Of a DNA stretch of 64,000 bases, positions 25,218 through 38,325 are shown piece after piece. Location: assembly GCA_001464275.1 (NCBI GenBank), contig LNFL01000179.1, forward strand, positions 62,001-126,000. The letters are read 5' to 3'. Within the stretch, counting starts at the first letter, position 1. Each line of letters begins with the position of its first letter. The stretch comes from Actinobacteria bacterium Ga0077560 (GTDB taxonomy: Bacteria > Actinomycetota > Thermoleophilia > Miltoncostaeales > Miltoncostaeaceae). The notes beneath the pieces are model-generated. The model made no database searches, was not told where the DNA came from, and worked only from the letters and a program-made list of their open reading frames with translations. The position numbers were made by a program, and so were the translations under genes.

Positions 25218-26213
25218 TCAGTTCTGGAAGAAGATCCCGATGACGATGGCGGTGATGATCAGGTTCGCGGTGGCCAGCGGCAGCAGGACCTTCCAGCCCA
25301 GCCGCATGAGCTGGTCGTACCGCAGGCGGGGGAGCGTGGCGCGCAGCCAGATGAAGAGGAACAGCATCCCCAGCACCTTGATGACGAGCCAGATCCAGCC
25401 CGGCAGCCACGGCCCGTCGAACCCGCCCAGGAAGAGCGTGGCGCCGATGGCCGAGACGACGATCATGTTGATGTACTCGGCCATCATGTACATGGCGAAC
25501 TTCAGCCCGCCGTACTCGGTCATGTAGCCGGCCACCAGCTCGCTCTCGGACTCCGGGAGGTCGAACGGGGTGCGGTTGGTCTCGGCGACCGCGGTGATCA
25601 CGAAGATGGCGAACCCGACGGGCTGGAGGAGGATGTACCAGACCGTTTCCTGCTGGGCGTGGACGATGTCCATGAGCGAGAGGCTCTGGGAGATCAGCAC
25701 CACGCCGACCACCGACAGGCCCATCGCGACCTCGTAGGACACCAGCTGCGCGGCGGTGCGCGCGGAGCCCAGCAGCGAGTACTTGTTGCCGCTGGCCCAG
25801 CCGCCCAGGATGAGGCCGTAGAAGCCCATCCCCGACAGCGCGAACACCAGCAGCAGGCTGATGGAGACGTCGATCCCCACCAGGTTGACGTCCTGGCCCA
25901 GGACGTTGACCGGGTCGCCGAACGGGATGAGCGCCAGCGCCGTGATCGCCGTGACCAGGGACATCACCGGGGCGAGCTGGAACAGCCACCGGTTGGCGCC
26001 CGCCGGGACGAAGTCCTCCTTGAAGATGAGCTTCACCACGTCGGCCAGCGGCTGCAGGTAGCCCCACGGGCCCACGCGGTTCGGGCCGTACCGGGCCTGC
26101 GCGCGGCCGATGATCTTCCGCTCGAAGAGGCTCATGTAGGCGAAGAACGTGATCACCAGGAAGATCAGGACCAGCGTCTTCGCGGCGAGCAGCCAGAGCG
26201 GTTCGTCGACCAT
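25218..26213 (-). CDS. nuoH: NADH-quinone oxidoreductase subunit H
   Basis: 331 residues, eight-helix quinone-site subunit. Motifs: FERKIIGRAQARYGPNRVGPWGYLQPLADVVKL near the N-terminus, AETNRTPFDLPESESELVAGYMTEYGG (the charged quinone-channel loop, about residue 205), and FIWLRATLPRLRYDQLMRLGWKVLLP. The ATG overlaps the nuoG stop by one base (TGATG). Confidence 0.97.
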   Translation of the reverse strand: MVDEPLWLLAAKTLVLIFLVITFFAYMSLFERKIIGRAQARYGPNRVGPWGYLQPLADVVKLIFKEDFVPAGANRWLFQLAPVMSLVTAITALALIPFGDPVNVLGQDVNLVGIDVSISLLLVFALSGMGFYGLILGGWASGNKYSLLGSARTAAQLVSYEVAMGLSVVGVVLISQSLSLMDIVHAQQETVWYILLQPVGFAIFVITAVAETNRTPFDLPESESELVAGYMTEYGGLKFAMYMMAEYINMIVVSAIGATLFLGGFDGPWLPGWIWLVIKVLGMLFLFIWLRATLPRLRYDQLMRLGWKVLLPLATANLIITAIVIGIFFQN

Positions 26214-28522
26214 CAGCCCGCCTCGACCCGTACGACCTGGACGAGCACCGGCGCCATGTCGGGCGGCAGCGCGCCCTCGGTGGGGGCGCCCGGCGCGCCG
26301 AGCGGCGCGAACACCGCGCCCTCGGGCCAGCCCTCCTCCACGCGGACGGTGAGCAGGCCGGAGTCGCCCGCGGGGGACCGCAGCACGATCCGGTCGCCGT
26401 CGCGCACCCACTGGGCCTCGGCGGTCGCGGGCGCGATGCGCGCGGCGGCCTCGGCGGCGGTGCTCGCGAGGGAGGCGGAGCGGCGCGCGTGCGTGCCGCC
26501 GTACACCTCGCGGGTGGCGACCAACGGGAGGCCCTCTCCCTGGGCGGGCGCGGGCGCGGATGCGCCGTCCACCTGCGCGGGGGCGGCCAGCGGGACGCCG
26601 AGGATGCCCGCGGTGTCGCTGGTGATGCCGGCGAACGCGGCGTGGCCGGCGGTGACCGCGCGGAAGGCGGCGGCGGCGGTGCGGTACGGCGGCGGCGCGC
26701 CCAGCCGGTGCGCCAGGGCCACCAGCAGCTCCCAGCCAGCCGCGGCCCCCTCGGGCCCGCGGGCGCCGGGGCGCAGCCGCTGCACGCGGCCGTTCATCGA
26801 CACCAGCGTGCCGTCCTGCTCCCACATCGTGAGGGCGGGCAGCACCAGGTCGGCCCGCTCGGTGGTGGCGGTGGGGTGCGTCGCGATGGCGACCACCGGG
26901 CCCGCGAAGTCCTGCAGGGCGGCGGCCCAGGCGGTGCGCCCGGGGGCGTCCAGCGGCTCGGCGTGCACCAGCAGCAGGGCGTCCACGCGGCCCTCGCGGA
27001 CGGCGTCCAGGACGAGGTCGGCGGTGGGCAGGCCCAGGGCCCGCAGACCGCTGCCGTTCACATCGGCGCCCAGCTCGATCTGGCGGGCGGCGTCGTTGGC
27101 GGCGATCGCGTCGGCCAGCGCGGCGGCGGCCGCGGGCTCGGCGGCCAGGTCGGCCTCGTCCCACAGCACCACCGGCAGCGTCGCGCCGGCGATGGCCTGC
27201 GCGACGGCGGCCACGCCGTCGGCCAGGGCGCCGGGGACGGTGCGGGTGAACGCGCCGAGGGACTCGATGAGGTGGGGGCGCGGGCCGCAGCCGGTGACGG
27301 TGGCGCCGAAGCGGCGTGCCTTGCGGAGCCGCAGCTCCACGATCGGCTGCTGGGCGGCGGGGTCACCGCCCACCACGACCACCACGTCGGCGTCGTCGAT
27401 GTCGCCCAGCTGGGCGCCGGGCAGGGCGCGCAGGCCGGCGAGGGCGCCGCCGGGGATGCCCATGCGGGCGACGATGGCGCCGGGCAGGGCACCGGCGGCG
27501 AGGTCGGCGGCGATGCCGGCCTCCTCGACGGTGGCGCCGGTGCCGGCCAGGATGCCCACGGTGCGCCCGCGCAGCAGCGCGGCCGCCGCGTCGACGGCGT
27601 CCTCGAGGCCCGCGACCCGGTCGCCGGTGGCCTCGCGCACGATGGCGCCGGTGATGCGGTCGTCCGACCAGGAGGCGTCGTACGCCCACCGGCCGGTGTC
27701 GCACAGCCACCCCTCCTCCACGGCGGAGTTGGGGTCGGGCCGTCCGGTCACGCGCTTGGTCCGGCCCTCGCGCACGGTGAGCTCGGTGTTGCAGCCCACG
27801 GGGCAGAGCCCGCAGATGGACGGCGTGTTCTGCACGTCCCAGGGGCGGCTCACGAAGCGGTACGGGATGCTGGTGAGGGCGCCGACCGGGCAGAGGTCGA
27901 TGACGTTGCCCGAGAAGCGGCCGGCGTAGGCGTCGCCGCTGAACGTGGTGATCTCGCTGAGGGCGCCGCGCGCCTGCATGGTGAGCTCGCCGTCCTGGGC
28001 GACCTCCTGCGAGAACCGCACGCAGCGGAAGCAGGCGATGCAGCGCTCACGGTCCAGGGCAATGCGGTCGGACAGCTCCAGCGGCTTGGGGTGGTGCCGC
28101 TTGGGCTCCACGAACCGCGACTGGCCGGGGCCGAACTTGAAGGTGCGGTCCTGCAGGGGGCACTCGCCGCCCTTGTCGCACACCGGGCAGTCCAGCGGGT
28201 GGTTGGCGAGCAGGACCTCCAGGACGCCGTCCTGGGCCTCCTTCACCGCGTCGGTGGTGGTGCGGACCACCATGTCCGGCGCGACGGGCGTGCTGCAGGC
28301 CGTCTGCAGGCCGCGCATGCCCTCCACCTCGACCAGGCACATGCGGCAGGCGCCGATGGGCGGGCCCAGGCGGGGCTCGTAACAGAAGATCGGGATCTCG
28401 ACGCCGTGGGCGTAGCAGGCGTCGGCCAGCATGGTGCCCGCGGGCGCGGTCACCTTCCGGCCGTCGAGCTCGAACTCGACCTGGTTCTCGACCGTCAGGT
28501 CGACGGGTGCGTACTCAGCCAC
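26213..28522 (-). CDS. nuoG: NADH-quinone oxidoreductase subunit G
   Basis: 769 residues, iron-sulfur scaffold of the peripheral arm. N-terminal [2Fe-2S] ligands (CYEPRLGPPIGACRMC), N5 ligands with His (HPLDCPVCDKGGEC), then CIACFRCVRF...CPVGAL, and a further CGLCPVGC set at the start of the molybdopterin-oxidoreductase-like domain (about residue 240; extra cluster N7 type). The C-terminal part is Ala/Gly-rich and poorly conserved, as in other actinobacterial NuoG. Confidence 0.96.
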   Translation of the reverse strand: MAEYAPVDLTVENQVEFELDGRKVTAPAGTMLADACYAHGVEIPIFCYEPRLGPPIGACRMCLVEVEGMRGLQTACSTPVAPDMVVRTTTDAVKEAQDGVLEVLLANHPLDCPVCDKGGECPLQDRTFKFGPGQSRFVEPKRHHPKPLELSDRIALDRERCIACFRCVRFSQEVAQDGELTMQARGALSEITTFSGDAYAGRFSGNVIDLCPVGALTSIPYRFVSRPWDVQNTPSICGLCPVGCNTELTVREGRTKRVTGRPDPNSAVEEGWLCDTGRWAYDASWSDDRITGAIVREATGDRVAGLEDAVDAAAALLRGRTVGILAGTGATVEEAGIAADLAAGALPGAIVARMGIPGGALAGLRALPGAQLGDIDDADVVVVVGGDPAAQQPIVELRLRKARRFGATVTGCGPRPHLIESLGAFTRTVPGALADGVAAVAQAIAGATLPVVLWDEADLAAEPAAAAALADAIAANDAARQIELGADVNGSGLRALGLPTADLVLDAVREGRVDALLLVHAEPLDAPGRTAWAAALQDFAGPVVAIATHPTATTERADLVLPALTMWEQDGTLVSMNGRVQRLRPGARGPEGAAAGWELLVALAHRLGAPPPYRTAAAAFRAVTAGHAAFAGITSDTAGILGVPLAAPAQVDGASAPAPAQGEGLPLVATREVYGGTHARRSASLASTAAEAAARIAPATAEAQWVRDGDRIVLRSPAGDSGLLTVRVEEGWPEGAVFAPLGAPGAPTEGALPPDMAPVLVQVVRVEAG

Positions 28523-28530
28523 GGCTCACC

Positions 28531-29829
<1,299 letters not shown>

Positions 29830-29833
29830 GCGA

Positions 29834-30337
29834 TCACCTCCACAGCTCGGCGGGGGTGGGGGCCTCGCGGAGCTCCTCGACGAGCTTCACGGCCTCCTCC
29901 GGGGTGAAGGGACCCTGGGTCTCCTCCGCGTCCACCTGGATGCACGCGCCCCGGTCGCAGTAGCCCAGGCACTGCGCCTCCTGGATGGTGATGCGCCCGT
30001 CCGCGGACGTGCCGCCGTGGTGGTGGTCGACGCCCTCGTGCTCGCACAGGGCCTCCCACACCTCGTCGGAGCCGCGGAGCATGCAGGACAGCGTGATGCA
30101 CACGCTCACCACGCGGTTGCCCACGGGCCGGGTGTAGAGGCGGTCGTAGAACGACGCCACGCTCTCCACGAACGACGGGCTGTAGCCGGTGGCCTCGGCC
30201 ACGGCGGCCATGTCCTCGCGGGTGAGGTGGCCCTTCTCGGTCTGCGCGAACTTGAGGGCCGGCATCACGAGCGACCGCGGGTCGGCGAACTCGTGCCGGA
30301 TCGGGTCCAGGTGTGCGCGGATCTGGTCGGCGTCCAT
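29834..30337 (-). CDS. nuoE: NADH-quinone oxidoreductase subunit E
   Basis: 167 residues, thioredoxin-fold [2Fe-2S] subunit (N1a). Ligands lie in CITLSC (about residue 82) and QCLGYCDRGAC (about 124). It partners NuoF. The ATG at 30337 touches the nuoD stop (TGATG). Confidence 0.95.
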   Translation of the reverse strand: MDADQIRAHLDPIRHEFADPRSLVMPALKFAQTEKGHLTREDMAAVAEATGYSPSFVESVASFYDRLYTRPVGNRVVSVCITLSCMLRGSDEVWEALCEHEGVDHHHGGTSADGRITIQEAQCLGYCDRGACIQVDAEETQGPFTPEEAVKLVEELREAPTPAELWR

Positions 30338-31689
30338 CAGCGGTCGACACCACCCATGACGTTGTCCAGGGAGCCGATCATCGCGATGAGGTCGGCGAGG
30401 TAGGCGTTCTTGGCCATCGGCCGCAGCGCCTGAAGGTTGACGAAGCTGGCGTCGCGCATGTGCACGCGCACCGGCTTGGGGCCGCCGTCGGCGACGACGT
30501 AGCAGCCGATCTCCCCGCGGGGGCTCTCGACCGCCGAATACGCCTCGCCCTCGGGGACCCGGAAGCCCTCGGTGACGAGCTTGAAGTGGTGGATGAGGGC
30601 CTCCATGGAGGTGGCCAGCTCCGGGCGCGGCGGGAGGACGACCTTGCGGTCGTCGGCGATGTGCGGGCCCTCGGGCAGCCCGTCCAGGCACTGCTGGATG
30701 ATCCGCGTGGACTCCCGCATCTCGCGCAGGCGGATGAGGAAGCGGTCGTAGGCGTCGCCGTTGTTGCCCACCGGCACCGTGAAGTCGAAGTGCTCGTAGC
30801 CGCTGTACGGGCGCGCCTTGCGCAGGTCCAGGTCCACGCCGGCCGCGCGCAGGGCGGGCCCGGTGATCCCCAGGTCGATGAGCTGCTCGGCGGGCAGGAC
30901 GCCCACGCCGCGGGTGCGCTCGATCCAGATGGGGTTGCCGGCGAGCATGCCCTCGTACTCGTCGATGCGGGACGGCATCTCGTCGACGAACCGCTTGAGC
31001 AGGCCCAGGAAGCCGGGCGGGACGTCGTCCGCGCACCCGCCCACCTGGAAGTAGCGGTTGTTCATCCGCTCGCCGGAGATCATCTCGAACAGGTCGAGGG
31101 CCCGGTCGCGCTCGCGGTACGTGTAGAAGAACACCGTGATGGCGCCCAGCTCCAGGCCGCTGGTGCCGAGCCACACCAGGTGGCTGGTGATGCGGTTGAG
31201 CTCGCTGATCATCACCCGGAGCCACTTCGCCCGCTCCGGCACCTCCAGGTCGAGGAGCTTCTCGACGCTCTGGGTGTAGGCGTGGATGTTGAAGAAGGGT
31301 GAGAGGTAGTCCATCCGCGTGACCAGCGTGATGGCCTGCCAGTACGTCTTGTTCTCGCACTGCTTCTCGATGCCGGTGTGCAGGTAGCCGATCACCGGGT
31401 GGACGTCGCGGACGATCTCGCCGTCCAGCTGGGTCACCAGGCGCAGCACGCCGTGCGTGGAGGGGTGCTGCGGCCCGAGGTTGATGATCATCGGGTCGCG
31501 GGCGCCCGGCAGCGCCTTGGCGGCGATCTCCTCGCCCTCACGGGTGCGGGCGAGCGCCTCCTGCGGCGTGCCTGCCTCCGCGCCGGCGACGATCCGCTCG
31601 GTCTCGGCCAGCTCGCGGCCCTCGCGGGCGGCGGCCTCGCGCGCCTCGCGGGCCTCCGCGGTGAAGATGTCGATGCGCTCGGTTCCCAT
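30337..31689 (-). CDS. nuoD: NADH-quinone oxidoreductase subunit D
   Basis: 450 residues, NiFe-hydrogenase-like 49-kDa subunit that lines the quinone site. MIINLGPQHPSTHGVLRLV (about residue 67), GYLHTGIEKQCE, and the C-terminal SPRGEIGCYVVADGG and SLDNVMGGVDR are present. About 60 N-terminal residues (acidic, repeated EARE/REGE) precede the usual start of the family; these are probably a flexible extension. Confidence 0.97.
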   Translation of the reverse strand: MGTERIDIFTAEAREAREAAAREGRELAETERIVAGAEAGTPQEALARTREGEEIAAKALPGARDPMIINLGPQHPSTHGVLRLVTQLDGEIVRDVHPVIGYLHTGIEKQCENKTYWQAITLVTRMDYLSPFFNIHAYTQSVEKLLDLEVPERAKWLRVMISELNRITSHLVWLGTSGLELGAITVFFYTYRERDRALDLFEMISGERMNNRYFQVGGCADDVPPGFLGLLKRFVDEMPSRIDEYEGMLAGNPIWIERTRGVGVLPAEQLIDLGITGPALRAAGVDLDLRKARPYSGYEHFDFTVPVGNNGDAYDRFLIRLREMRESTRIIQQCLDGLPEGPHIADDRKVVLPPRPELATSMEALIHHFKLVTEGFRVPEGEAYSAVESPRGEIGCYVVADGGPKPVRVHMRDASFVNLQALRPMAKNAYLADLIAMIGSLDNVMGGVDR

Positions 31690-31699
31690 TCGCCTCGTC

Positions 31700-32185
31700 C
31701 TAGACGGCGTCGCTGAACCAGACGTCCTCGCCCCCGAGCGGGTAGTCACGCCGCAGCGGGTGACCTTCCCAGTCGAAGGGCATGAGGATCCGGGAGAGGT
31801 CGGGATGGTCGGCGAACCGCACGCCGAACATGTCCCACACCTCACGCTCGTGCCAGTTGGCGGTGGCCCAGACGGGCGTCACCGAGGGGACCTCGGGGGT
31901 CTCGGCATCGGCCCACACCCGCAGGCGCAGCCGGTCGCCGGTCTCCACCGAGAACAGGTGGTAGGCCATCCGGAAGCGGTTCCCGCGGCCGTCGCCGGCC
32001 GGGAAGTCGGCGCAGGTGACGTCCGAGAGGAGCTTGAACGAGCAGGGCTCGCCCTTCAGGAACCGGCCGACCTCGGCGATCCGGTCGCGGGCGATCTCGA
32101 TGGTGAGCTCGTCGCCCGGTCCCTCGAACTCGTCCACCACGGCGCCGGGACAGGCGGCCTCGATGAGGCTGCGGTACTCGCTCAC
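31700..32185 (-). CDS. nuoC: NADH-quinone oxidoreductase subunit C
   Basis: 161 residues, 30-kDa subunit; scaffold of the peripheral arm. The diagnostic C-terminal [40 protein letters not shown] is intact. The GTG at 32185 overlaps the nuoB stop (GTGA). Confidence 0.95.
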   Translation of the reverse strand: MSEYRSLIEAACPGAVVDEFEGPGDELTIEIARDRIAEVGRFLKGEPCSFKLLSDVTCADFPAGDGRGNRFRMAYHLFSVETGDRLRLRVWADAETPEVPSVTPVWATANWHEREVWDMFGVRFADHPDLSRILMPFDWEGHPLRRDYPLGGEDVWFSDAV

Positions 32186-32835
32186 GGGCGGACCGCCGGG
32201 GACGACAGGGCACGCGCACGCTCGGCGGCCTCCTCGGGCAGGGGCATGCCCCGCTCGCGCATGAGGTCGACGGAGCTCGGCAGGCCCTTCGCGCCGATGG
32301 TCCGGTGGAGCACCAGGATGCCCTCGAGCAGGCCTTCGGGACGCGGCGGGCAGCCGGGGACGTACACGTCCACGGGGACCACCTTGTCCACGCCCTGCAT
32401 GATGGCGTAGTTGTTGAACACCCCGCCGGAGCTGGCGCAGGCGCCCATGCTGATCACCCACTTGGGTTCCAGCATCTGGTCGTAGATGCGCCGCAGGACC
32501 GGCGCCATCTTCTGCGAGACGCGCCCGCTCACGATGAGCAGGTCGGCCTGGCGCGGGGAGGCGCGGAAGACCTCGGCGCCGAAGCGCGCGATGTCGTACC
32601 GCGGGGTGGCGGTGTGCATCATCTCGATCGCGCAGCAGGCCAGCCCGAACGTGGCGGGCCACATCGACGACGAGCGCGCCCAGCTGAGCGCGCGGTCGAC
32701 GGTGGTGGTGAGCAGGCGCTTGACGAACGCCTCCTCCTCCGCGTTCTCGACGAGGTCCCGGAGGTCCTTGTCGATGTCCGGGTCCAGTCGCGGGGCGCGC
32801 TCGGCGGGACCGCCGGGCGGTGGGATCAACGCCAT
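32182..32835 (-). CDS. nuoB: NADH-quinone oxidoreductase subunit B
   Basis: 217 residues, carries cluster N2. Ligands: adjacent Cys in [10 protein letters not shown], then GACASSGG and VPGCPPRPE. The ATG at 32835 has AAGGGAG 8 nt upstream and overlaps the nuoA 3' end by 10 bp; an in-frame ATG at 32856 is possible but lies deeper in nuoA. Confidence 0.95.
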   Translation of the reverse strand: MALIPPPGGPAERAPRLDPDIDKDLRDLVENAEEEAFVKRLLTTTVDRALSWARSSSMWPATFGLACCAIEMMHTATPRYDIARFGAEVFRASPRQADLLIVSGRVSQKMAPVLRRIYDQMLEPKWVISMGACASSGGVFNNYAIMQGVDKVVPVDVYVPGCPPRPEGLLEGILVLHRTIGAKGLPSSVDLMRERGMPLPEEAAERARALSSPAVRP

Positions 32836-33185
32836 TCGAGCGCTCCCTTCCTCCATACCCAGATCAGCGCCACGACCACCGTGAACATGAAGGTGAGCAG
32901 CGAGACCAGGGCGGTGACGCCGGCGTCGCGGAGCACGAGCGCCAGCGGGTAGATGAACGCGAGCTCGATGTCGAAGACGATGAACAGCATCGCCGTGAGG
33001 TAGAAGTCGATCGAGAAGCGCTGACGCACGGGCGTCGTCGCAAGGATGCCGCTCTCGTACGGCAGCCCCTTGACCCGGTTCGGCCTCGGGCGCACCGAGA
33101 CCTTGCTGAGGCCAAGGATGCCCAAGCCCACGGCCAAGCCGGCGGCCAGGAAGACCACGATGGGCAGATAGTCAGAAAGTTCCAC
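32826..33185 (-). CDS. nuoA: NADH-quinone oxidoreductase subunit A
   Basis: 119 residues, three membrane helices, first gene of the nuo operon. KGLPYESGI (Cys-to-Ser variant of the usual YECG loop is visible here as YESG) and [15 protein letters not shown] (acidic helix 2) identify it. The GTG at 33185 is chosen because AAGGG lies 5 nt upstream; a TTG at 33200 would extend it by five residues. Confidence 0.93.
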   Translation of the reverse strand: MELSDYLPIVVFLAAGLAVGLGILGLSKVSVRPRPNRVKGLPYESGILATTPVRQRFSIDFYLTAMLFIVFDIELAFIYPLALVLRDAGVTALVSLLTFMFTVVVALIWVWRKGALEWR

Positions 33186-33485
33186 CGGCGCCCTTCTCAA
33201 TCCGTCGCGCGAACGCCGAGCACCCGCGATTCGTCCGGCACGCTAGCAACGCGTCACCGCCCCCGCATCTCTGTAACGAACAACACTTTGGGCCGGGTGA
33301 CGAACGTTTCCCCCACGGGGGTCCGGTCGGCACCGTCGTGACGTGTTTCGGTCCCCGCGGGCCGTACTTGACGGACGAGTCGGACCCCTGTGACGCGGGC
33401 AGATCCCGAAGGGGGAAGCGCACCGCGTGCCGTTCGACTAGATTTCCTGGCTGTTTCGTCCTGCTGCCCGACACGGGGAATTGGC
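33186..33485. promoter_or_regulatory. Divergent promoter region between nuo operon and icd
   Basis: 300 bp without a gene. Candidate -10 for nuo on the minus strand: TAGCGT (33245-33240), about 55 bp before the nuoA start. Candidate -10 for icd on the plus strand: TAGATT (33439-33444), about 42 bp before the TTG start. A short inverted repeat CCCCC-A-CGGGGG is in the middle (about 33311-33322). No tRNA, small ORF with good signals or known riboswitch was recognised. Confidence 0.4.
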
Positions 33486-35714
<2,229 letters not shown>

Positions 35715-35727
35715 CGCGTCGCGTCCC

Positions 35728-35758
35728 GGTCCCGGCGCCCCCCGCGGGCGCCGGGACC
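35728..35758 (+). terminator. Strong hairpin after icd
   Basis: GGTCCCGGCGCCC - CCCGC - GGGCGCCGGGACC: 13-bp perfect stem, 5-nt loop, starting 14 nt after the icd stop. No T-tract follows, common for GC-rich actinobacterial terminators. Confidence 0.65.
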
Positions 35759-35787
35759 CTCGCCGGGCGCGCATCGCGGCCGCGGCG

Positions 35788-35793
35788 TAGCGT
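35788..35793 (+). promoter_or_regulatory. -10-like box of the TPR gene
   Basis: TAGCGT ends 7 nt before the ATG at 35801, predicting a leaderless mRNA for the TPR protein and the coupled permease. Confidence 0.4.
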
Positions 35794-35800
35794 GCCGTCC

Positions 35801-36106
35801 ATGGACCGACTCGACTTCTTCGCCAAGGCCGTCGCCGACGACCCGGGCGTCGCGAGGGCCCGCTTCGCCTACGCGGTGGAGCTGCAGCGTGCCGGCCGGC
35901 TGGATGACGCGGTCGAGCAGTACCGCGCCTACCTGGGGCTCCAGGAGGACGAGGGCAACGCCTGGCAGCGGATGGGCGAGGCCCTCGCGGCCCTCGGCCG
36001 CGCCGATGATGCCGCCGACGCCTACCTGGAGGGGATCGAGGCGGCGCTCAAGCACGGGCACACCGGGATGGCGGACGACATCCGGGCCGCGCTGGAGGCG
36101 CTCTGA
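35801..36106 (+). CDS. Small TPR-repeat protein
   Basis: 101 residues, about two tetratricopeptide repeats: [31 protein letters not shown] and [28 protein letters not shown]. It is soluble and probably a protein-protein adaptor. Its stop overlaps the proposed CTG start of the ABC-2 permease (CTGA), suggesting a two-gene unit. It resembles small TPR proteins of unknown role; no further function can be given. Confidence 0.78.
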   Translation: MDRLDFFAKAVADDPGVARARFAYAVELQRAGRLDDAVEQYRAYLGLQEDEGNAWQRMGEALAALGRADDAADAYLEGIEAALKHGHTGMADDIRAALEAL

Positions 36107-36894
36107 CGCTCCCGCGGCCCCTCGCCGCGTACGCCTTCTCCCCCGCCGGCGCCCTGCGCTTCTGGCAGCGCAACGCCACCGTCGGCCGCAAGACCCTGCT
36201 CACCACCCTCACGCCCCGGTTCATCGAGGCCATCGCGTACCTGGCGGTGATGGGCCTGGGCCTGGGGACCTACCTCACCACGGTGCAGGGCGTGGACTAC
36301 GTGGAGTTCATCGCCCCGGGCGTGGCGGCGTCCACCGTGATGTTCGGGGCGATCGTGGAGACCACGTACAACAGCTTCGTCCGCATCCACATCCGGCGCG
36401 TCTACGAGGCGGCGATCACCACGCCCCTGTCGGTGCAGGACGTGGTGGTGGGCGAGTATCTCTGGGCGTCCACGCGGGCGCTCGCCTACGGGGTCATCTT
36501 CCTGGGCGTGATGACGGCCTTCGGGTTGGTGGCGTCACCGGTGGTGCTGCTGGCGGTGCCCGTGATGGCCCTCGGGGCGCTGGTGTTCGCGGTGCTCGGG
36601 ATGGTCTACACGGCCTTCGTGAGCAACATCGAGCACTTCAACATCTTCTACACCGGCGTGCTCACGCCCATGTTCCTGTTCGGGGGCGTGTTCTTCCCGT
36701 TCGACGACCTGCCCGGGTGGGCGCAGGCGATCGGCTGGTGCCTGCCCCTCTCGCATCTGGTGGCGGCGCTGCGCGACCTGAGCCTGGGAACGCCCGGGCT
36801 GTCCACGCTGGGCCATGTGGGCGTGCTCGCCGCGATCGGCGCGGCGGCGTTCCCGGTGCCGCTGGTGCGGCTGGGGCGCGCGCTGCGGCGGTGA
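36103..36894 (+). CDS. ABC-2 type transporter permease, probable CTG start
   Basis: 263 residues from the proposed start, about six membrane helices. It resembles NodJ/DrrB-type ABC-2 permeases (export of lipo-oligosaccharides, drugs or polysaccharides): [54 protein letters not shown]. Only a GTG at 36247 is a standard start, which would delete the conserved N-terminal region; the frame is open upstream and reads [34 protein letters not shown], as expected. The CTG at 36103 overlaps the upstream stop (CTGA). No ATPase partner is adjacent. Confidence 0.75.
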   Translation: MTLPRPLAAYAFSPAGALRFWQRNATVGRKTLLTTLTPRFIEAIAYLAVMGLGLGTYLTTVQGVDYVEFIAPGVAASTVMFGAIVETTYNSFVRIHIRRVYEAAITTPLSVQDVVVGEYLWASTRALAYGVIFLGVMTAFGLVASPVVLLAVPVMALGALVFAVLGMVYTAFVSNIEHFNIFYTGVLTPMFLFGGVFFPFDDLPGWAQAIGWCLPLSHLVAALRDLSLGTPGLSTLGHVGVLAAIGAAAFPVPLVRLGRALRR

Positions 36895-36925
36895 TCCCGG
36901 GACCCGCGCGGCGCGGGTCCCGGGA
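36895..36925. terminator. Bidirectional hairpin between permease and malic-enzyme-like gene
   Basis: TCCCGGGACCCGCGC - G - GCGCGGGTCCCGGGA: nearly perfect 31-nt inverted repeat between two convergent genes, starting directly after the permease stop. It can terminate both strands. Confidence 0.65.
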
Positions 36926-36933
36926 ACCGTGGA

Positions 36934-38182
36934 TCAGGCAGGCGTGACCCGGGCGACGCCCGAGGACACGGCGGCGGCGCGCACAGCGGCGGCGACCAGG
37001 TCCACGAGGTCGTCGGCCAGCACCGACGGCAGGATCCCGTCGGCCGGGACCGCGCCGTCCTCGTCGTGCGCCGACGCGGCGAGCGCGTCGGCGGCCGCCA
37101 GGCACATCGCGTCGTCCACCGTGGTGGCGCGGACGTCGAGCGCTCCCCGCCAGAGGCCGGGCAGCACCAGGCCCGCGGTCACCTGGTTGGGCGAGCTGGC
37201 GACGTTGCTGCCGTAGACGGCGGCGCCCGCGGCGTCCGGGCTGGGGCCGGCCATGGAGAGCACCACGCCGCCGGGGGCGAGCCCCGCGGCCGTCGCGGCA
37301 CCGACCGGGCCGTCGAACGCCACCAGCGCGTGGGCGCCGGCGGGGTCCGCGGTGACGGTCGCCCCGGCGGCGGCCAGCAGGCGCGCGGCCGCGGTGCCGC
37401 CGGCGGTGTCCTGCCCGGTCACGGCGACGGTCGCGCCGCGCAGGTCGGCGCCACCCACGGCCAGCCCGTTGCGCAGCGCGGCGACGACCGCCACGGCCGT
37501 GCCCTGCTCCTCGACGAGCACCGGGATGTCGAGGCGCGCGTCGAGCGCGTCGCGGATCGCGAAGCAGCGCGGCGTGGCGATGCTGGTGAGGTGCACGCCG
37601 GCGAAGACCGAGCTGCACAGGGCGATCGTGTTGACGATCTCGTCGTCGTCACGGGAGTCCACCGGCAACGGGAAGGCGTCGATGCCGGCCAGCTCGCGCA
37701 GGAACAGGCTGGTGGCCTCGCACGCCGGCAGGGAGGCGTCCACGCCCAGGTCGCCCAGGCCCACCACGTCGCTGCCGTCGCTCACCACCATCACGCTGTT
37801 GGCCTTGATGGTGTAGTCCCAGGTCTGCTCGAAGTCGTGGTGGATCGCCATGCAGATGCGCGCCACACCCGGCGAGTACGCCATGGTCAGGTCGTCGCGG
37901 CCCGATGGTGCCGCCCTGGTGGGTCTCCAGCACGCGGGAGGAGACGCCCTCCACCGAGAAGCCGGGCAGCCCGCCCACCGCGGCGATCACCTCGTCGGCG
38001 TGCGCGCCGTCACGCACCCGCACCTGCACGTCCCGCTCCACGTTCGTCTTGGTGGAACGTACGACGTTCACCGCCCCGACCTGCGCGCCGGTCTCGCCGA
38101 TGCGCCGGGCGAGCTGGCCGAAGCTGCCCGTGGCGACCGGCATGAGCGTCCGGAGGGTGAGGGTGGTGAGGTTGTCGGGCAT
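36934..38182 (-). pseudogene. Malic-enzyme-like protein with ACT domain, frame-disrupted
   Basis: The N-terminal ACT-type domain (38182 to about 37905, TLTLRTLMPVATGSFGQLARRIG ... LETHQGGTI) and the malic-enzyme core (about 37905 to 36934, GRDDLTMAYSPGVARICMAI ... PNQVTAGLVLPGLWRGALDVRA) are in different frames, and about ten residues usually between GGKI and RDDL are missing. In the core, the family's metal-binding Glu-Asp (LEDISAPRCF) reads LTSIATPRCF, the DDQHGTA site reads EEQGTA, and the Lys of LFK is absent. So even with the frame restored it looks non-catalytic. AAAGGGATC before the ATG is a good ribosome site. Confidence 0.75.
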
Positions 38183-38325
38183 TCAGGATCCCTTTCGGAA
38201 CGTCCGCCGGCGGACGGCCTCCGGGGGTCACCCGCGGCCCTCCACCGAGATGTCTCGTTCGCGTCGCCCGTGCCGCCGATGCCCCGGCGGGCGCGGCGTG
38301 CCGACGCGAGGGGGAATCCTACCGG
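38183..38325 (-). promoter_or_regulatory. Long leader of the malic-enzyme-like gene
   Basis: TAGGAT (38321-38316, minus strand) is a plausible -10 and would give a leader of about 125 nt before the ATG, with potential stems (TCCGCCGGCGGA at about 38205-38216) and AAAGGGATC before the start. I could not match it to glycine, TPP, ZTP or cyclic-di-GMP riboswitches. Confidence 0.3.

Noticed and set aside
38183-38325. Riboswitch call for this leader
   Set aside because: I compared it by eye with glycine, TPP, ZTP and cyclic-di-GMP consensus elements and saw no convincing match.
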